DNA from: Microseira wollei NIES-4236
Lineage (GTDB): Bacteria > Cyanobacteriota > Cyanobacteriia > Cyanobacteriales > Aerosakkonemataceae
Assembly: GCF_020521235.1 (NCBI RefSeq)
Contig: NZ_BLAY01000118.1
Location: 1-32,940, forward strand
Direction: 5' to 3'
Length of the DNA: 32,940 nucleotides
The notes under the pieces were generated by a model. That model was not told the origin of the DNA and made no database searches. It saw only the letters and a program-made list of their open reading frames with translations. A program made the position numbers and the translations under genes. Below, piece by piece: positions 7,970-15,594 of the stretch (the stretch's first letter is position 1; each line of letters opens with the position of its first letter).

Positions 7970-8038
7970 ATGCTGAGGTTGTTGAGCGATCAAAACTTTA
8001 ATGGCGACATCGTTCAATGGGAGAGCGGTGAGGATTGA
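7970..8038 (+). pseudogene. Truncated DUF5615 PIN-like toxin remnant
   Basis: The 22-codon frame reads MLRLLSDQNFNGDIV and then QWESGED before TGA. The first 15 residues match the usual start of DUF5615 toxins (a leucine-rich strand with the catalytic-type Asp, D-x-N-F-N-G-D-I). It starts 2 nt after the DUF433 stop, exactly where the toxin belongs. The rest of the expected roughly 110 residues is absent, and the next antitoxin gene begins 32 nt later. This looks like a toxin deletion. Confidence 0.75.
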
Positions 8039-8070
8039 TAAAATAAAGCTAGGCACTTTGGAGTAATAAC

Positions 8071-8292
8071 ATGGCTACCTTAGAATTTCAAGCTAAAGTT
8101 GAGAATGGCATCATTGTCATACCTGAAGAGTATAAGCAAGAGTTGGCAGAAGCTAGCACCGTCAAAATCGTTGTATTAAAGCAGTATAAAAAACCAACAG
8201 TGCAATTCGATATCATGGACGAACTAGCGCAAAACCCTATTCGAGTACCAGGAATTCGCTCAATTACCCGTGAAGAAATGCACGAGGGATAA
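8071..8292 (+). CDS. VapB-like antitoxin
   Basis: A 73-residue protein with an AbrB/SpoVT-like N-terminal strand pattern (FQAKVENGIIVIPEEY) and a polar C-terminal tail ending in GIRSITREEMHEG. That tail is of the sort that wraps a PIN toxin. It is followed immediately by a PIN-domain gene: its TAA at 8290-8292 directly abuts that gene's ATG. It probably binds its own promoter and neutralises VapC. GGAG at 8060-8063 lies about 7 nt before the ATG. Confidence 0.8.
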   Translation: MATLEFQAKVENGIIVIPEEYKQELAEASTVKIVVLKQYKKPTVQFDIMDELAQNPIRVPGIRSITREEMHEG

Positions 8293-8697
8293 ATGATGAG
8301 CAATCAACTCTGTTTTATCGACTCCAATATTTGGCTTTATCTCCTCATGGTCGAGCCAAACTCTGTTGAGGCTGAAGAGCTTAGAAAACGGTCTTTGGCA
8401 ATCGATTTAATCAATAATGTCAATGGTATTGTCAGCAATCAAGTCATTAATGAGGTTGGCTCTGTCTTGTGCAGAAAAGCTTCATTTACTGAAGCTCAAA
8501 TTCAGCAAGTTATCCAATCCTTCTATAGCCGAGTTGCAGTAATAGAGCTAGACTACGACATTCTCATGAATGCATCTGATTTGCGGACTCGATACGGCTT
8601 TTCGTTTTGGGATGGTTTGATTGTTGCCAGCGCATTATCTGCAAATGCCGATATTCTTTACTCAGAAGACATGCAAGATAACTTGGTCATCGAGTAA
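8293..8697 (+). CDS. VapC-like PIN-domain toxin
   Basis: A 134-residue PIN-domain ribonuclease. All four expected acidic positions can be seen: D10 in FIDSNIWLY, E54 in VINEVGSVL, D107 in YGFSFWDGLIVASAL and D126 in LYSEDMQD. Such toxins cleave tRNA or rRNA with Mg2+ when freed from the antitoxin. The length is normal, so the gene appears intact. It is translationally coupled to the antitoxin with no gap. A second ATG one codon later (8296) is an equally good start. The sequence after the gene (8698-8838) carries a repeat and no gene. Confidence 0.88.
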   Translation: MMSNQLCFIDSNIWLYLLMVEPNSVEAEELRKRSLAIDLINNVNGIVSNQVINEVGSVLCRKASFTEAQIQQVIQSFYSRVAVIELDYDILMNASDLRTRYGFSFWDGLIVASALSANADILYSEDMQDNLVIE

Positions 8698-8735
8698 CAA
8701 CTCACAATCATCAACCCCCTCAAGTAAATGGGTTC

Positions 8736-8776
8736 GCGCAGCGGAAGGGAGGCATATCGCTGTCGCGCAAAGGAGG
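8736..8776. repeat. Dispersed GCGATATGCCTCCCTTCCGCTG-type repeat
   Basis: The reverse strand here reads GCGATATGCCTCCCTTCCGC, which matches 13925-13944 with about one difference. Both copies continue into a GCGC/AGCG-rich arm able to pair with the GCGAT end. It is a short dispersed palindromic repeat, non-coding. Confidence 0.5.
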
Positions 8777-8838
8777 CATAGTTCTTTTTTACCGAACATT
8801 TAAAGCAACCAGAAACCAAGTTTTAGGAAAATCCCACT

Positions 8839-9420
8839 ATGCGGCGTAATATTAAATTTTTAGCCTTGATTATCGGAGCGTTATTAACGCTTATACTTTC
8901 TACTCTGCCGCTTTCTGCTCAAACAACGCTTACAGAACAATCGAAATTAGCGATTGATGGTATCGGCCCCGTGCGGGTTGGTATGACGATTGCAGAAGCC
9001 GAACGTTCTGCTAGGACGCGGTTTGTAAGCAATGGACGACTAGACAATTGCTACCACATTCGACCGCAACGGGGGCCGCAAGGATTAGAATTCATGGTCA
9101 AGAGTCCTCACCAAGAGGGGCCTATAAATCGCGAGGTTGACCGCATTGTTAGAGTAGAAGTTGTTAGCGGTGGCATTACCACGGTGCGTGGAGCAAAAAT
9201 TGGAGATACGGAAGAGCGAATTAAATCCCTTTATCCGGGGCAAATTCGGGTAACTACCCATGAATATACAGGTCATAAAGGCGGACATTACTTAACTTTT
9301 ATTCCGAAAGATGAGCGCGATCGCAACTATCGGTTAGTATTTGAAACTCTCAATAACCGGGTAACTATATTCCGCTCAGGGAGACTCCCAGAAGTTGAGT
9401 ACGTTGAAGGGTGTGCCTAA
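8839..9420 (+). CDS. Secreted protein of unknown function
   Basis: A 193-residue protein with a clear signal peptide: MRRN, a hydrophobic run about 6-26, and a likely cut after LSAQ or SAQT. The mature part starts with the pattern LAIDGIGPVRVGMTIAEAE, a short helix-strand motif seen in several exported bacterial proteins. It continues with IVRVEVVSGGITTVRGAKIG and IKSLYPGQ, and ends in RSGRLPEVEYVEGCA. The two cysteines (about C71 and C192) could form a disulphide. I recognise the family by pattern but know of no assigned function. It is probably periplasmic. The window offers no operon partner. Confidence 0.75.
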   Translation: MRRNIKFLALIIGALLTLILSTLPLSAQTTLTEQSKLAIDGIGPVRVGMTIAEAERSARTRFVSNGRLDNCYHIRPQRGPQGLEFMVKSPHQEGPINREVDRIVRVEVVSGGITTVRGAKIGDTEERIKSLYPGQIRVTTHEYTGHKGGHYLTFIPKDERDRNYRLVFETLNNRVTIFRSGRLPEVEYVEGCA

Positions 9421-9781
9421 TAGACTTCGACCATATCTCTTGTGGGATAGGCGACACGAGCAGTCAAAGAGTTTCTTTTTTGGAGAAGTCTAATGATATG
9501 ATGTTTGTTAGCAATGGTTATGCAAGTGTTTTTGACGGGAGTAGGGGCGGGTTTTACGAAATATCTTCGCGCTTGAGCGCCCATAATAAATTAACCCGCC
9601 CCACCTGACTGAGTGGTAAGCAGACAGTTAGTCAAGTGGCACACTTTATTTGATCAGTTATTGGCTTTATTCAATTAAATTTTATCACTAAAAAGTAGAC
9701 AATCAATTATCTGGCATAGTCAGCTAATCCGGAAAAATTATTCTGACTAGAATTGCGCTAAAAGTCCAGAGAAATCGGTTT
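9421..9781. other. Intergenic region with an inverted-repeat element
   Basis: No gene is seen in 361 bp. Positions 9541-9603 hold an inverted repeat with GGGGCGGGTT (9544-9553) and AACCCGCCCC (9593-9602) arms and an inner GCGCT-TG-AGCGC hairpin at 9569-9580, like other cyanobacterial palindromic repeats. The AT-rich stretch 9640-9780 should contain the promoter of the kinase fusion gene. Confidence 0.6.
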
Positions 9782-12700
9782 ATGGCTACGTTCGCGCCTC
9801 AAGGAAGCACCGCCCACAAGCAGCATCGGTGCTATTGTATCAATCCTAGTTGTAAACATCCGCAAAATCAAAGTGATGCCCTTGTTTGTCAAAGTTGTGG
9901 CTCCAAGTTGTTGCTGCAACAGCGATACCGATCGATAAAACCCATTGGTCAAGGTGGCTTTGGCAGAACTTTTTTATGTGTAGATGAGTCAAAACAATCC
10001 CAAAGGCTTTGCGTAATTAAGCAGTTGTTTCCCCTACACCAAAGCACTAACAATTGGGAAAAAGCGTCAGAATTATTTCGTCAAGAAGCTCAGCGTTTAG
10101 AAGTACTTGGCAAACATTCCCGAATTCCAGAATTGCTGGCGTATTTTGAGCAAGATAACCACCAGTATTTGGTGCAAGAATTTATTGATGGCGAAAACCT
10201 AGCTCAAGAACTTGCACAGAAAGGGCCTTTTACTGAAACCGAAATTCGGCAACTGCTCAAAAGTTTGTTGCCCATTTTGCAACTGATGCACAACCACAAG
10301 ATTATTCACCGGGACATTAAACCGGAAAACATTATTCGCCGTCGTAGAGATGGTGAATTCGTGTTAGTTGATTTTGGTGCAGCTAAGTATGCGACTGAAA
10401 CAATGTTGGGCAGAACGGGGACGGTAATTGGTTCGGCGGCGTACACGTCTCCAGAACAAACAAAAGGTAAAGCAATTTATGCGAGCGACTTGTATAGTTT
10501 GGGTGTTACTTGTATTCATTTGCTGACTCAGATACCGCCTTTTGATTTAAGCGATACGAGCGAAGATACCTGGGTGTGGCGGCATTACTTGAAAACGCCA
10601 GTTAGTAATTCTTTAGGTAAAATCATCGACAAAATGCTAGAAAGTGCCACCAAACGGCGCTACCAATCAGCAGATGAAGTCCTCAAAGATTTGAATGCAA
10701 TTTCCCTGCCAAATGCCAAAGAAAACTCTCAGAACAAATGGCTGATAATGGCTGCTATGGTGCTGTTAGGATATGGGGGATTGAGGTATTTGGCATCTCC
10801 GGTAGTCCAGCAGGTTTCCAACCCCAATAATCCGGCGGTGATGGAGGGATTCAAAGAGCGATCGCTACCCGCGCCCAAGGAACCCGGTTTGTTTGCTGAG
10901 GTAGATGGAAAGCAGCAAGTCTTCCCATTACAACACACCGAAGTGGTAGCCAAAGTTGCGGGAAATGTTTCGCGGGTGGAGGTAACGCAGACGTTTACCA
11001 ATCCGTTTAACGAACCTTTAGAAGCGGTTTATAATTTTCCCCTCCCCGATGACGCAGCAGTGGATGACATGGAAATTAAAGTAGGCGATCGCGTCATCCG
11101 AGGGCTGATTAAAAAACGCCAAGAAGCGAAGCAAATTTACGAACAAGCTAAACAAGAAGGAAAAACTGCCGGTCTTTTGGAACAAGAGCGAGACAATATT
11201 TTTACCCAATCTTTAGCTAATATCAAACCAGGAGAAAAAATCTATGTCACTATTCGCTATACCGACAGCCTCAAGTTTGAGGGGGGCAACTACGAATTTG
11301 CTTTCCCGACAGTAGTAGGACCGCGCTATATTCCAGGAAATAACCAAGTTAAAGATGCTTCCCGCATCACTCCGCCAACAGTTTCACCCGCAACGAAATC
11401 TGGACATAATATTGCCATGACCGTGGAAATTGAAGCGGGGTTGCCAGTTAGCAACGTACAGTCACCTTCCCATCCAATTCGCACTACACAAGACCGACGC
11501 ATTTTGCGCGTTCAGTTGAGTAATCCAGATACAATTCTGAACAAAGATTTTATTCTCCGCTATCAAGTGGCTGGTAATGAAACTCAGTCCACAGTATTAA
11601 GTCAAGCCGATGAACGAGGCGGTCACTTCGCTACTTATTTAGTTCCAGCGGTGGAATATCAAAACAATGAAATTGTACCCAAAGATGTGGTATTTCTCAT
11701 CGATACTTCTGGTTCTCAAGCAGGCGCACCCATCGAACAATCTAAGGAATTGATGCGCCAATTTATTAATGGGTTGAATCCTAACGATACGTTTACCATC
11801 ATCGATTTTGCCAATACCACGCAGCAGCTTTCTGCCACACCTTTACAGAATACACCGCAAAATCGTGCTAGAGCGATCGCATATATCAATAACCTACAAG
11901 CCAATGGCGGCACTGAATTACTCAATGGCATTCAAACTGTATTAAATTACCCATCTCCACCAGAGGGACGCCTGCGGAGTGTGGTCTTACTAACTGATGG
12001 TTTGATTGGTGATGATGAGCAGGTAATTGCAGCAGTTCAAACGCGACTAAAACCGGGGAATCGACTTTATAGTTTCGGTGTGGGGTCATCAGTTAATCGC
12101 TTTTTAATCGACCGCATCGCCGAGGAAGGACGGGGTACATCGGAAGTTTTACCACCGAACGAACCTGCCCAAAAAGTAGCCGAAAAGTTTTTCCAGCAAA
12201 TTAATAATCCCGTCCTGACAAATATTCAAATTAGTTGGTCAGGTGCTGGGAAACCGCCAGAAATTTATCCATTAAAAGCACCCGATCTATTTGCTAATCA
12301 GCCATTAGTATTGTACGGACGCAAAATTGACCGCCAATCCGGTACGCTGCGAATTACTGGCATTGCGGCGGGTGGTAAACGCTATGAGAAAATTTTGCCA
12401 ATTGAATTTGAGGGTGGTGGGAATAGTGCGATCGCTCAACTTTGGGGTAGAGCAAGAATTAAAGATTTAACCAATCAAATGTATCGCGCTGAAACTTCTC
12501 AAGGCGTCAAAGCTGTTACCGATACCGCACTAGCTTATCGGTTATTGTCTAAATACACCGCCTTTGTTGCTGTCACTCAAGAAGTGCGAGTCGATCCCTA
12601 CGGTAAGCGGCAGCAGGTACAAGTGCCAGTGGAAATACCAGAGGGGATGAATGCCGAACAAACTAACAATAGAGTAGTCAACCCAACACCAACACCCAAC

Positions 12701-12874
12701 TATACGCCTACGCCAGCACCCAGATCTGCACCATCTTTTAACTTTCCCAGTTCTAGCAGTTCCGCACCAGAACCCAACCAAATCTTGGGCAACATTCTGG
12801 CAATTCTCTTGCTGGGGATATACTTTGCCTGGAAGCGATTAAAAGTAAGTCGAATTATTCCACCTCGCAGTTAA
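9782..12874 (+). CDS. Zinc ribbon-Ser/Thr kinase-VIT-vWA fusion protein
   Basis: A 1030-residue multidomain protein. Residues 17-39 form a zinc ribbon (C19, C24, C36, C39). Residues 50-308 are a Hanks-type kinase with P-loop GQGGFG (57-61 region), K80, catalytic loop HRDIKPEN (D178) and DFG (D197), so it should be active. A membrane segment follows at about 319-338. A VIT domain (about 369-500) and a vWA domain (about 634-800) with an intact MIDAS come next: DTSGS at 641-645, T711 and TDG (D739). A proline/serine-rich linker leads to a second membrane segment near the C-terminus (ILAILLLGIYFAW). Predicted topology: kinase inside, VIT-vWA outside, short tail inside. VIT-vWA modules usually bind protein partners. 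The frame is unbroken across the junctions. Its stop codon touches a MITE. Confidence 0.9.
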   Translation: MATFAPQGSTAHKQHRCYCINPSCKHPQNQSDALVCQSCGSKLLLQQRYRSIKPIGQGGFGRTFLCVDESKQSQRLCVIKQLFPLHQSTNNWEKASELFRQEAQRLEVLGKHSRIPELLAYFEQDNHQYLVQEFIDGENLAQELAQKGPFTETEIRQLLKSLLPILQLMHNHKIIHRDIKPENIIRRRRDGEFVLVDFGAAKYATETMLGRTGTVIGSAAYTSPEQTKGKAIYASDLYSLGVTCIHLLTQIPPFDLSDTSEDTWVWRHYLKTPVSNSLGKIIDKMLESATKRRYQSADEVLKDLNAISLPNAKENSQNKWLIMAAMVLLGYGGLRYLASPVVQQVSNPNNPAVMEGFKERSLPAPKEPGLFAEVDGKQQVFPLQHTEVVAKVAGNVSRVEVTQTFTNPFNEPLEAVYNFPLPDDAAVDDMEIKVGDRVIRGLIKKRQEAKQIYEQAKQEGKTAGLLEQERDNIFTQSLANIKPGEKIYVTIRYTDSLKFEGGNYEFAFPTVVGPRYIPGNNQVKDASRITPPTVSPATKSGHNIAMTVEIEAGLPVSNVQSPSHPIRTTQDRRILRVQLSNPDTILNKDFILRYQVAGNETQSTVLSQADERGGHFATYLVPAVEYQNNEIVPKDVVFLIDTSGSQAGAPIEQSKELMRQFINGLNPNDTFTIIDFANTTQQLSATPLQNTPQNRARAIAYINNLQANGGTELLNGIQTVLNYPSPPEGRLRSVVLLTDGLIGDDEQVIAAVQTRLKPGNRLYSFGVGSSVNRFLIDRIAEEGRGTSEVLPPNEPAQKVAEKFFQQINNPVLTNIQISWSGAGKPPEIYPLKAPDLFANQPLVLYGRKIDRQSGTLRITGIAAGGKRYEKILPIEFEGGGNSAIAQLWGRARIKDLTNQMYRAETSQGVKAVTDTALAYRLLSKYTAFVAVTQEVRVDPYGKRQQVQVPVEIPEGMNAEQTNNRVVNPTPTPNYTPTPAPRSAPSFNFPSSSSSAPEPNQILGNILAILLLGIYFAWKRLKVSRIIPPRS

Positions 12875-12990
12875 TACAGTCGATTGCTTTTCGAGTGAAG
12901 TACAGCCTTTTGGCTTCGTTTGTGTAGCGGCAGCATTAATGCTGCCGCTACACAAACAAAGGTGTACCTCATACGACTGCAACCCGCTAT
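12874..12990. mobile_element. MITE family B, copy 1 (117 bp)
   Basis: 117 bp, the same length as the copy at 32215-32331, which is in the opposite orientation and similar along its whole length. Shared blocks include GATTGCTTTTCGAGT, AGGCTTCGTTTGTGTAGCGG and CTGCCGCTACACAAAC. The centre is a long hairpin, GTTTGTGTAGCGGCAG with a short loop. TA dinucleotides flank the outer ends, as expected for IS630/mariner-type targets. The first base is the last base of the kinase stop codon. Confidence 0.8.
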
Positions 12991-13003
12991 ATCAATTTTA
13001 ATT

Positions 13004-13846
13004 TTAAATCTGTTTTTTGAGTTCTTTTTGTAAAACGATAAAATAGCAAAATATCCCGAAAATTAGCACAGCGAGCGTAGAAAATATCAGCGAACCATCT
13101 CCTTGATGCCAATAATCAAACGCGGATTGATTAGATAAGGCAACTAAAACCGCCATCAGCGCCACCCTTACCCCATTAACTGCAAATCCCAGAATTACCG
13201 CCGCACTCAATAGCCAAATTTTTTGTTTCCAGCTAGTGGGAACCATGACAAAAAGAACAAACGCCCATCCTAATAGCTGAAGTATAATTCCGATGCCGGA
13301 ACAGCCTGGAGCTACTTCTAAAGCTCCAGTTGGCAGAATGATAAATATCCCCTGTAGATTAACTTGAAATCCTAGACTCCAAAGCAGGAAAGTGGCAAAT
13401 TTAGCGGTTAATAAAGATAATGCAGATAAAAAATGAGTGTATGGTAAGAGCGACTCCCAAGGTATAGCGATCGCACCCAGTAGGAGCAATTGTTGCCAAT
13501 ATTGCTTTAATCGCTTAAACCCAGAAGCAACAAGACCCATGCCCATTCCTAAACTGAGCGGTGAAACGCGAAGGAAAAGGTCATTTTCAAACAAGTAAGT
13601 ACTCTGAAACACCACTAAACTAATTAACAATATGCCCAACCACCTCGAAAAAACATCGCTTTCTAGATTTAAGGCGTGACGCTTTTTCCAAATCTGCAAC
13701 GCGACTGCAACCCAAAACAGGATAGCAGCAGTCAGCAGGTTTGTATTTCCACTTTTCCAAGTCAAAGTGAGATGCAGCGTCATTAAACCCGCTGATATAC
13801 CCAACAGCCAAAATTTTAAATTTTTGCTCTGTTGAATTTGACTCAT
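13004..13846 (-). CDS. Cyanoexosortase (exosortase A type)
   Basis: A 280-residue membrane protein with about eight to nine hydrophobic segments and the exosortase catalytic set. C182 lies in LEVAPGCSGIG, R227 in GFAVNGVRVALMA, and H247 in FDYWHQGDGS. Exosortases are transpeptidase-like enzymes that process PEP-CTERM-type sorting signals on exported proteins, usually linked to exopolysaccharide. The length is normal for the cyanobacterial subfamily. The associated small protein normally found next to cyanoexosortase is not visible on either side; the flanks are a MITE and a dead methyltransferase fragment. No PEP-CTERM protein is seen in the window, although the truncated secreted protein at 32742 cannot be judged. 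Confidence 0.85.
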   Translation of the reverse strand: MSQIQQSKNLKFWLLGISAGLMTLHLTLTWKSGNTNLLTAAILFWVAVALQIWKKRHALNLESDVFSRWLGILLISLVVFQSTYLFENDLFLRVSPLSLGMGMGLVASGFKRLKQYWQQLLLLGAIAIPWESLLPYTHFLSALSLLTAKFATFLLWSLGFQVNLQGIFIILPTGALEVAPGCSGIGIILQLLGWAFVLFVMVPTSWKQKIWLLSAAVILGFAVNGVRVALMAVLVALSNQSAFDYWHQGDGSLIFSTLAVLIFGIFCYFIVLQKELKKQI

Positions 13847-13971
13847 TAATCTAAAATTATCTCACCCGAATCCAACCTAACACTCTACACCTACATTTGT
13901 CGAAGTACTTAGAGATCGGCGATATGCTTCCCTTCCGCTGTAGGCGTGAAGCGCAGCTATCGCTCCCAGAA

Positions 13972-14131
13972 TCCCACTCTCTCCAAAACTAGCCGCAAGT
14001 TCCAATACTGTCTCCCCCGCTTGAAAATTCGCCCACTCAAATAACTGCTCTGTAGCAGACTTTCCGCACGGTCAGAGAATTTTATGACCCGCTGCGGCTA
14101 ATACTTGATGTCTCTGTGCAGTTTGAATGTG
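13972..14131 (-). pseudogene. Decayed copy of the SAM methyltransferase N-terminus
   Basis: The minus strand reads HIQTAQRHQVLAAAGHKIL, stop (TGA), PCGKSATEQLFEWANF and QAGETVLELAASFGESGI, then diverges. This parallels residues 7-75 of the truncated gene at 7028-7375 with high nucleotide identity (for example TTCGCCCACTCAAATAACTG in both). It differs by a 9-10 bp segment (around 14051-14060) missing from the other copy, which probably lost the ATE codons. It has an in-frame stop and no 3' half, so it is a pseudogene fragment. The rest of 13847-14185 holds only a dispersed repeat near 13922-13968. Confidence 0.8.
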
Positions 14132-14185
14132 TTTTCGCTTACCATGTATTTAGGAAATGCAACTTGAATGACGGAGGTAGGTGAT

Positions 14186-14458
14186 ATGACTAATTCCGCC
14201 CTCAATAGAGAAGAAATTGCTCGCCGTGGCAAAGAACTCTATGAAAACAGTATCCGTGCCAATGTGGAAACAGCAGAGAATATTGGCAAAATTATCTCGA
14301 TCAATGTGGAAACTGGCGACTATGAAATAGGAGACGATCTAGTAGTTACCAGTCGTCGATTGCAAGCTAAACAAGCTGATGCAACCATTTGGGCAGAAAG
14401 GATTGGCTTTAATGCTGTCTATGCCGTTGGTGGTACATTGATGAGGACTGTAGGGTGA
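14186..14458 (+). CDS. Small conserved protein paired with aspartic protease
   Basis: A 90-residue soluble protein, MTNSALNREEIARRGKELYE to the end, with a central NIGKIISINVETGDYEIGDD segment and a C-terminal GFNAVYAVGGTLMRTVG. It has no membrane segment or cysteine. I recognise it as the kind of small protein found just upstream of clan AA aspartic proteases, but know no function. The ATG at 14186 is chosen over 14168 because GGAGG at 14173-14177 lies 8 nt before it. Its stop overlaps the next gene's start by 4 bp (ATGA), indicating translational coupling and joint function. Confidence 0.75.
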   Translation: MTNSALNREEIARRGKELYENSIRANVETAENIGKIISINVETGDYEIGDDLVVTSRRLQAKQADATIWAERIGFNAVYAVGGTLMRTVG

Positions 14459-14826
14459 TGCAGGGAACTGTAGTTGGATTCCAGGCAAGAATTGGTGTAA
14501 TTTTTCGTGTCCCAGGACAAGAAGATCTACTAGAAATTGAGTGTGTTGTTGATACAGGCTTTGAAGGTTTCTTAACCTTACCATCTGCTGCGATCGCTCA
14601 GCTTGGGTTGCCCTATCTTGCCCAAATCAATGCCAACCTAGCCGACAACTCCAATGTCGCAACCGATGTTTACCTAGCAACTGTTGTATGGAACGGTGTA
14701 GCGCGCGATATAGCAGTTCTAGCAATGGGCCGTCGTCCACTTATTGGCACAGCACTGCTTCAAGATTATCATCTCAGCATAGATTTCTGTGAGGGCGGTA
14801 CAGTTCTAATAGATGACATTTTGTGA
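14455..14826 (+). CDS. Clan AA (retropepsin-like) aspartic protease
   Basis: A 123-residue single-domain protein with the retropepsin-type active-site motif VVDTGFEGFLTLP (D33-T-G) and the matching second half (PLIGTALLQDYHLSIDF). At this size it would have to form a homodimer to be active, as retropepsins do. It fits the small prokaryotic clan AA (AF_0612-like) family. No signal peptide or membrane segment is visible, so it is cytosolic. Its substrate is unknown. It overlaps the upstream small gene by 4 bp, and the next gene begins 59 bp later, so the pair behaves as a two-gene unit. Confidence 0.8.
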   Translation: MMQGTVVGFQARIGVIFRVPGQEDLLEIECVVDTGFEGFLTLPSAAIAQLGLPYLAQINANLADNSNVATDVYLATVVWNGVARDIAVLAMGRRPLIGTALLQDYHLSIDFCEGGTVLIDDIL

Positions 14827-14885
14827 GCTTTTATTTATTTGCTACAATCGGAAAAGTAAAAATTAGAAATTCAGGAAGGAGGACA

Positions 14886-15098
14886 ATGGCAACTTGGTCT
14901 AGTGAAAGCGCGGGAAAGGAATCATGTCCTGAATGTGGGTCAGTCTATGAGGTGACAATCCACTACTTTCCAATGAGAGATTCAGACTACTTCAACTGTG
15001 AAGTATGCGGTTATGAAATGCAGCGATGGAATGACACTGCATCCCCTAGCTTTAAGCTTGTTGAGCGCGGTCAATCGCGCAAAAACGAAACCACTTAA
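14886..15098 (+). CDS. Small zinc-ribbon protein
   Basis: A 70-residue protein with two CXXC knuckles, C14-P-E-C17 and C38-E-V-C41, that should bind one zinc ion. The order is MATWSSESAGKE, knuckle, IHYFPMRDSDYFNC, knuckle, MQRWNDT and a polar tail. Similar small zinc ribbons are common in mobile or accessory regions; no function is assigned. The start is fixed by a strong AAGGAGG at 14876-14882 just 3 nt before the ATG, so the longer frame from 14823 is not used. It lies in an accessory block between the protease pair and hicBA. Confidence 0.75.
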   Translation: MATWSSESAGKESCPECGSVYEVTIHYFPMRDSDYFNCEVCGYEMQRWNDTASPSFKLVERGQSRKNETT

Positions 15099-15161
15099 TT
15101 GTTTAATACGTTTGTTTTTGGGTTAGATAGTCGCAAGTTAAACTACGAATAACGATAAATT

Positions 15162-15368
15162 ATGAAGTTCAATGTAACACTCGATCGTGACGAAGATGGG
15201 GTTTGGATTGTAGAGTGTCCTAGTATTCCTGGTTGTGTCAGTCAAGGTCAAACCAGAGAAGAAGCTCTCGAAAACATCAAGGATGCGATCGCAGCTTGCC
15301 TCCAAGTCCGTGCAGAACGTGGCTTACCGCTTACCATAGAGACGCAGCAAGTAGAAGTGGTGGCATAG
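15162..15368 (+). CDS. hicB: HicB family antitoxin
   Basis: A 68-residue HicB-like partial RNase H fold: MKFNVTLDRDEDGVWIVECP, SIPGCVSQGQTREEALENIK and a C-terminal helix. The GCVSQGQTREEAL turn is the family hallmark. HicB binds and neutralises HicA and often represses the operon. No extra DNA-binding domain follows, which is normal for the short form. The hicA frame begins 1 nt after the stop. No strong ribosome binding site is visible. Confidence 0.85.
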   Translation: MKFNVTLDRDEDGVWIVECPSIPGCVSQGQTREEALENIKDAIAACLQVRAERGLPLTIETQQVEVVA

Positions 15369-15369
15369 C

Positions 15370-15594
15370 ATTACATCTGCTCTTCCTGTCCTCAGCGGGC
15401 GTGAAGTCGTCCGTGTATTTGAATCGTTCGGTTGGCAGTTTGCACGTCAAAGTGCAAGTCACATCATCTTAGTTAAGGAAGGCGAGACAGCAACCCTATC
15501 AGTTCCAGATCATCGTGAGGTAGCAAGGGGAACGCTGCGTAGTCTCATCCGTACTGCTGGGTTGACAGTTAATGAATTTGTTGCCGCTATTTGA
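15370..15594 (+). pseudogene. hicA: HicA toxin frame with ATT in place of ATG
   Basis: The frame encodes 74 residues (ITSALPVLSGREVVRVFESF, then GWQFARQSASHIILVKEGE, the loop LSVPDHREVARGTL and the C-terminal LIRTAGLTVNEFVAAI). This is a full-length HicA double-stranded RNA-binding-like fold with its catalytic-type histidine in ASHIIL. No stop or frameshift interrupts it. However, where family members start with ATG this gene has ATT (15370-15372). In-frame upstream codons run into a TAG without any start, and no ATG, GTG or TTG occurs before the middle of the gene. Either the toxin is silenced by a start-codon mutation or it uses a rare ATT start coupled to hicB. The usual HicA is an mRNA interferase. 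Confidence 0.8.

Noticed and set aside
9541-9603. Factor-independent terminator
   Set aside because: The GC-rich arms are 39 bp apart with no T-run; the layout fits a dispersed inverted repeat better.
14823-14885. Longer N-terminus for the zinc-ribbon protein
   Set aside because: A strong AAGGAGG lies 3 nt before ATG 14886, and the added residues are not ribbon-like.
15233-15472. 79-codon plus-strand frame across the hicB-hicA junction
   Set aside because: It is out of frame with both genes; hicB and hicA residues are clearly conserved in the other frames.
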